A DNA stretch of 9,144 nt, taken from an uncultured Selenomonadales bacterium. GTDB lineage: Bacteria; Bacillota; Negativicutes; Selenomonadales; Selenomonadaceae. The position numbers were made by a program, and so were the translations under genes. Shown one piece after another: positions 6,155 through 9,144 of this stretch. Where the stretch lies: contig CALFJB010000049.1 of NCBI GenBank assembly GCA_937877565.1, positions 1 to 9,144 of the forward strand. The letters run 5' to 3'. A model generated the notes under the pieces. That model was not told the origin of the DNA. It saw nothing but the letters and a program-made list of their open reading frames with translations, and ran no database searches. The number at the start of each line of letters is the position of its first letter. Within the stretch, counting starts at the first letter, position 1.

Positions 6155-6157
6155 TTG

Positions 6158-6170
6158 AACCTTCAAGGTT
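6158..6170. repeat. Small palindrome in the repressor leader
   Basis: AACCTT-C-AAGGTT, a perfect 6-bp inverted repeat with one central base, about 50 bp upstream of the repressor start codon. It is a candidate operator for a dimeric repressor. Confidence 0.4.
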
Positions 6171-6177
6171 TGGGTTT

Positions 6178-6236
6178 ATGCGATTTGCTATTGTAGCGAA
6201 GGCGAGAGCCAAGCGTCAAGCGATAGTAAATCGCAT
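6178..6236. repeat. Large inverted repeat carrying the iteron core
   Basis: Left arm ATGCGATTTGCTATTG (6178-6193) and right arm CGATAGTAAATCGCAT (6221-6236) match at 14 of 16 positions around a 27-bp centre. The right side contains AAGCGATA (6218-6225), the core of the iterons. The arms flank or overlap the minus-strand promoter at 6190-6219, so a protein bound here would block it. Initiators of several iteron plasmids repress transcription through such half-iteron inverted repeats. Confidence 0.7.
6190..6219 (-). promoter_or_regulatory. Promoter of the ribbon-helix-helix gene
   Basis: On the minus strand: -35 TTGACG (6219-6214), 18-bp spacer, -10 TACAAT (6195-6190), each matching 5 of 6 consensus bases. 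Transcription would start near 6183, giving a leader of about 75 bases that contains the palindrome and the ribosome-site hairpin. Confidence 0.6.
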
Positions 6237-6307
6237 CTAAGGCAAGGTTGTCAAATCTTCGCGCCGGCGGTGGCAATTCGGGGCGGGCGCGGTGTTACAA
6301 TGTTTCA

Positions 6308-6336
6308 TTGACAATCGGTTATTGGCGGATTATAAT
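6308..6336 (+). promoter_or_regulatory. Consensus sigma-70 promoter of the replication operon
   Basis: TTGACA (6308-6313), a 17-bp spacer, and TATAAT (6331-6336): a perfect match to the vegetative promoter in sequence and spacing. Transcription should start near 6343, about 24 bases before the initiator ATG. So strong a promoter for an initiator gene implies tight repression. Confidence 0.9.
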
Positions 6337-6366
6337 TCGTCAAAGATTATTTTCGGGAGTTGAATC

Positions 6367-7338
6367 ATGAGTTTTATTAAATTTAGGAATCAATTTTACG
6401 TTAAGAAATTTTCTGCGTTTGTTGATTTGCCAGTTCAACATTATAATAATCTTACCAAACTGATGAGTAAACTGCAACAGGTAGAGTTCGGTAAGACATT
6501 TAAGACGATGTTGGATAAGCAAGGTAAGCGGTTTCTTTTTATGCGGCTAGATTACAATCATGCGGGAGTCCATTTTGACAGAAAGCTAGACTCGTTAGAC
6601 GAGCTGATTTTGAATTCGATTTATTCTTTCGGATTTGGTTTGAGCGCAGATGATGAGGGATATTATTCTTTGAAAGAGGAACGACCGATTTTTGGGGCAC
6701 GAAAGATTTTGCAACACATATTCGGAAATGTTGCCGACCATTTTCAGGAAGAAATTGTGAAAGTGGTTGAGGAACGTCTTGAGGATATGAGTTACATGAA
6801 GTTGACCTTTGATTTGAGAGATAATCTTGGTAACAGTGAATTTTTAACTGTGCGTGGAGAAGAATATCGACCTGTAGCTGTTAAGGAAAGTCTCTTGGAC
6901 GTAAGTGTCGTGCAATTTGAATCTCATTTCAAAAGAAGATTTCAAGTTTACAGGCTCAATAGAAAATCTCCAGTCTTTATCTTCGCAGAAAAGCTGGGGC
7001 AAATAACCGCATGGGATACTCGTTGTATGGCGGTTCCGTGTCAGAAAACGATTCAAAATGCTGTGATAGTCAGTTATCTGCTTACAAGAATTTCATTGGT
7101 TAAGAATGTGAAGAATCACTATGTGAACAATGGCATTTTATTTAACACGCTTTTTGAAGATTTACATCTGGACGTGTCTACTCGTATGAAGAGAAAAGTG
7201 ATTCGGGATAACATAAGAAGAATGTTTGATTACTGGGTGCAAATCGGCTTGTTGATGTCCTATAAATTTGTGAAGGTCGGGCAGAAATTTCATAAGATAG
7301 TGTTCAAGGTGAATTTAGTGGGGGCAGAAAAATGTTAG
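6367..7338 (+). CDS. Putative replication initiator protein with C-terminal winged helix
   Basis: A 323-residue protein that I do not recognise as a named Rep family. The C-terminal third (about 230-316) reads as a winged helix: a helix IQNAVIVSYLLTRI (229-242), a second at 250-266, a basic helix MKRKVIRDNIRRMFDYW (274-290), then a beta-wing around GLLMSYKFVKVGQKFHKIVFKV (294-315). This resembles initiator and replisome-organiser proteins of Bacillota plasmids and phages. It is basic overall. Context supports the call: consensus promoter upstream, iterons about 0.7 kb upstream, and a 7-bp overlap (ATGTTAG) with the primase-helicase. The ribosome site GGGAG (6355-6359) sits 7 bases before the ATG. 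It likely binds the iterons and helps load the plasmid-coded helicase; this is inferred. Confidence 0.7.
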   Translation: MSFIKFRNQFYVKKFSAFVDLPVQHYNNLTKLMSKLQQVEFGKTFKTMLDKQGKRFLFMRLDYNHAGVHFDRKLDSLDELILNSIYSFGFGLSADDEGYYSLKEERPIFGARKILQHIFGNVADHFQEEIVKVVEERLEDMSYMKLTFDLRDNLGNSEFLTVRGEEYRPVAVKESLLDVSVVQFESHFKRRFQVYRLNRKSPVFIFAEKLGQITAWDTRCMAVPCQKTIQNAVIVSYLLTRISLVKNVKNHYVNNGILFNTLFEDLHLDVSTRMKRKVIRDNIRRMFDYWVQIGLLMSYKFVKVGQKFHKIVFKVNLVGAEKC

Positions 7339-9144
7339 AGGACAAGATAGCGTACATACACGAGCATCCGGAAGTTTACTTTACGCAGGAGGCGCGAAAA
7401 GGCGGGTACATCTGTCCAGTGTGCGAAAACGGCACCGGCTCTGATGGAACGGGAGTAAAACTCATAAAGGGGCAGAGTTTTCGCTATAAATGTTTCAAGT
7501 GTGGAACGAGTGGAGACGTGATAAACTTTTACGCGGCAGAACATCATTTGACGAACGCAGAGGCAATCACTGAAGTTTTGAGGATGTACGGGTTAGAAAC
7601 GCAGGAATACGATATGGCAGTAGCAAAAACTCCGCCGCCGAAAAAGAAAACGGCGGCGGAAGTAGCGGATGACTTGAAAGTCGCGAACATGATAGTGGCG
7701 GATATAGAATTGGGGCAGGAAAATCTGCGGAAAGCCACAGGCAATTTCTTTTTTCAAAGGAGAGGCATCTCCAAAGAGGTTGCGTTAAGGTATGGTTGCG
7801 GATTTATAAAAAATTGGGTGCATCCGAAATTTCGAGTTGGAACGGGCGATAAAAAGATAGTGCCGTCAGACAGAATGATAATTCCAACAGGAACGGAGTC
7901 GTATGTGGCGCGAGCGGTCGACTCGAAAAATAAAATGCCGAAACTGAAAGCTGGCAAGAGTAATATTTTCAATATGGAAGTGCTAAGGTCGTCGGAGCAA
8001 AATATCGTAGTGGTAGAGGGCGAGTTCGACGCCTTGTCAGTAATTGAGGCGGGAAACGACGCGATAGCATTGGGAACGACGACTAATGTGGAAAAATTTT
8101 TGACTTGGCTGAAGGAAAGTGGGATTCGTCTGAAAAAGCCGTTGGTGATAGATTTAGATGCGGACGAGGCAGGACGTTCAGCGGCGAGAAAATTGACTTC
8201 GGGTTTGAGTAAATTGCGAATCAGGTATTATGAATTTTCGTTGGTGTTAGAGGGATGTAAAGACCAGAACGAAAGTCTGATAAAAAATCGTGAACTTTTC
8301 TTTTTCAAAGTGAAAAATATCCCTGAGCAAATAGCGGAGCAGAAACGCGAGGCACGGCGGAAGTTGTCGGACTCGGCGAAGGTAGCCAAATGGGAAGTTA
8401 GCATATCGAATGCTCGTGACGCAATTCCGACGGGTTGGAAAAGTCTGGACAAAGCCTTAGATGGCGGCTTGTATGAAGGATTGTACGTGATACCGGGAGC
8501 GACAGGCACGGGCAAGACGGCGTTCGCGTTGCAAATGGCGTATCAGATAGCGCGGCAACGTAAGGACGTGTTATATATCAGTATGGAAATGGGCGAGGAA
8601 GAAATCTACGAACGTCACATCAGTCGATTATCGTATGAACTGTATGGCACGACGAGTAAGGCAAAGACGGTGCACTCGTTGATACAGGAGAAAAGGACGG
8701 TACCAGAGGCAAGGGAGCAGTTTGAGAAAGTGGGCTTGTATTTGCGAACGATATGCGGAGTCGGCTCAATAGACGCCGATGATATTCGTCGAGTGGTCGA
8801 GAGGTACGAATACGAATTGGACACGTTGCCTGTGGTTTTCGTTGATTACCTGCAGATATTGAAGGCACATGATCCGCATATGACAGACAAGCAAGCAGTG
8901 GATTATAATGTTTTGCGGTTGAAACAGTTGTCGCGAGATTATAAAATACCAGTGATAGCGTTAGCGTCGATGAATAGGACGAGTTATTCGGACGTAATCA
9001 GTATGGTGTCCATAAAGGAGTCCGGCGCGATAGAATACACGTCGGACGTTTGCATAGGGTTGCAAATGGCGGCGATGGATTCAATAGTTGACGGTTCAAA
9101 AAAGCAAGGACAGCAGGAGAAAAAAGTCCGCAAGCTTAAATCCA
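7332..9144 (+). CDS. Primase-helicase (zinc finger, TOPRIM, DnaB-like), 5' part; continues at 1-203
   Basis: This frame is open to the window end and continues across the circle junction to the stop at 201-203, giving 656 residues. In order: a zinc-binding site with C28, C31, C54 and C57 (CPVC and CFKC); a TOPRIM domain with VVEGEFDA (227-234, E229) and DLDADEAG (274-281); and a RecA-fold DnaB-like helicase with Walker A GATGTGKT (389-396), catalytic-type E419 in SMEM, and Walker B VVFVDYLQ (501-508). The layout matches phage T7 gp4-like and Twinkle-like enzymes, which unwind DNA and often prime it. The ATG overlaps the end of the initiator gene as ATGTTAG, with a GGGGG ribosome site at 7320-7324, so translation is probably coupled. 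Priming is inferred from the zinc finger and TOPRIM; the helicase call is firm. Confidence 0.93.
   Translation, partial: MLEDKIAYIHEHPEVYFTQEARKGGYICPVCENGTGSDGTGVKLIKGQSFRYKCFKCGTSGDVINFYAAEHHLTNAEAITEVLRMYGLETQEYDMAVAKTPPPKKKTAAEVADDLKVANMIVADIELGQENLRKATGNFFFQRRGISKEVALRYGCGFIKNWVHPKFRVGTGDKKIVPSDRMIIPTGTESYVARAVDSKNKMPKLKAGKSNIFNMEVLRSSEQNIVVVEGEFDALSVIEAGNDAIALGTTTNVEKFLTWLKESGIRLKKPLVIDLDADEAGRSAARKLTSGLSKLRIRYYEFSLVLEGCKDQNESLIKNRELFFFKVKNIPEQIAEQKREARRKLSDSAKVAKWEVSISNARDAIPTGWKSLDKALDGGLYEGLYVIPGATGTGKTAFALQMAYQIARQRKDVLYISMEMGEEEIYERHISRLSYELYGTTSKAKTVHSLIQEKRTVPEAREQFEKVGLYLRTICGVGSIDADDIRRVVERYEYELDTLPVVFVDYLQILKAHDPHMTDKQAVDYNVLRLKQLSRDYKIPVIALASMNRTSYSDVISMVSIKESGAIEYTSDVCIGLQMAAMDSIVDGSKKQGQQEKKVRKLKS
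9100..9144. repeat. Terminal direct repeat, right copy (circle junction)
   Basis: Exact second copy of bases 1-45. The repeat falls inside the coding sequence of the primase-helicase and preserves its frame. This supports circular closure over a true duplicated terminus. Confidence 0.93.

Larger units (their letters stand above)
6108..6366. promoter_or_regulatory. Divergent control region between the repressor and initiator genes
   Basis: This 259-bp interval holds, left to right, the ribosome-site hairpin of the minus-strand gene, a small palindrome, a large inverted repeat around a minus-strand promoter, a GC-rich stretch (6260-6291) with CGCGCC pairing to GGCGCG, and the consensus + strand promoter. 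It is the obvious control point for plasmid copy number. Confidence 0.65.

Overview
The window is a complete circular plasmid read once round with a short overlap. Bases 1-45 are repeated exactly at 9100-9144, so the molecule is most simply a 9,099-bp circle, and the gene running off the right end finishes at 203. Strong AGGAGG-type ribosome sites, a perfect sigma-70 promoter, a MobV relaxase and moderately AT-rich DNA suggest a Bacillota-type host (possibly Negativicutes). That host assignment is an inference; nothing in the window fixes the genus.

Replication region (about 5.5-9.1 kb, continuing to 0.2 kb). Three exact 22-bp tandem iterons (5587-5652) and a cluster of stem-loops (5719-5773) make the candidate origin. 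A minus-strand ribbon-helix-helix gene (5892-6107) has its own terminator. Its likely promoter sits inside a large inverted repeat that carries the iteron core. A consensus promoter (6308-6336) drives an initiator-like winged-helix protein (6367-7338). That gene overlaps by 7 bp a 656-aa zinc-finger/TOPRIM/DnaB-like primase-helicase (7332 through the junction to 203), so the plasmid appears to carry its own replicative helicase and priming enzyme.

Defence region (0.25-3.8 kb). A C5-cytosine methyltransferase, a FokI-nuclease-type restriction enzyme and a coiled-coil TIR-domain protein follow on the same strand with gaps of 46, 16 and 63 bases. I see no convincing promoter of their own, so they may be transcribed from the replication promoter, methyltransferase before nuclease.

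Mobilisation region (3.8-5.5 kb). A pMV158-like oriT with two overlapping inverted repeats lies at 3895-3927. The MobV relaxase gene (4149-5495) follows, with its ribosome site buried in a hairpin. No mating-pair genes, partition ATPase or resolvase were recognised, so the element looks mobilisable but not self-transmissible.

The most interesting points are the self-supplied primase-helicase on so small a plasmid, the restriction-modification plus TIR cassette tied to replication transcription, the iteron core shared with an operator-like repeat, the two ribosome-site hairpins, and a dispersed TTTTCAAAGG repeat family.
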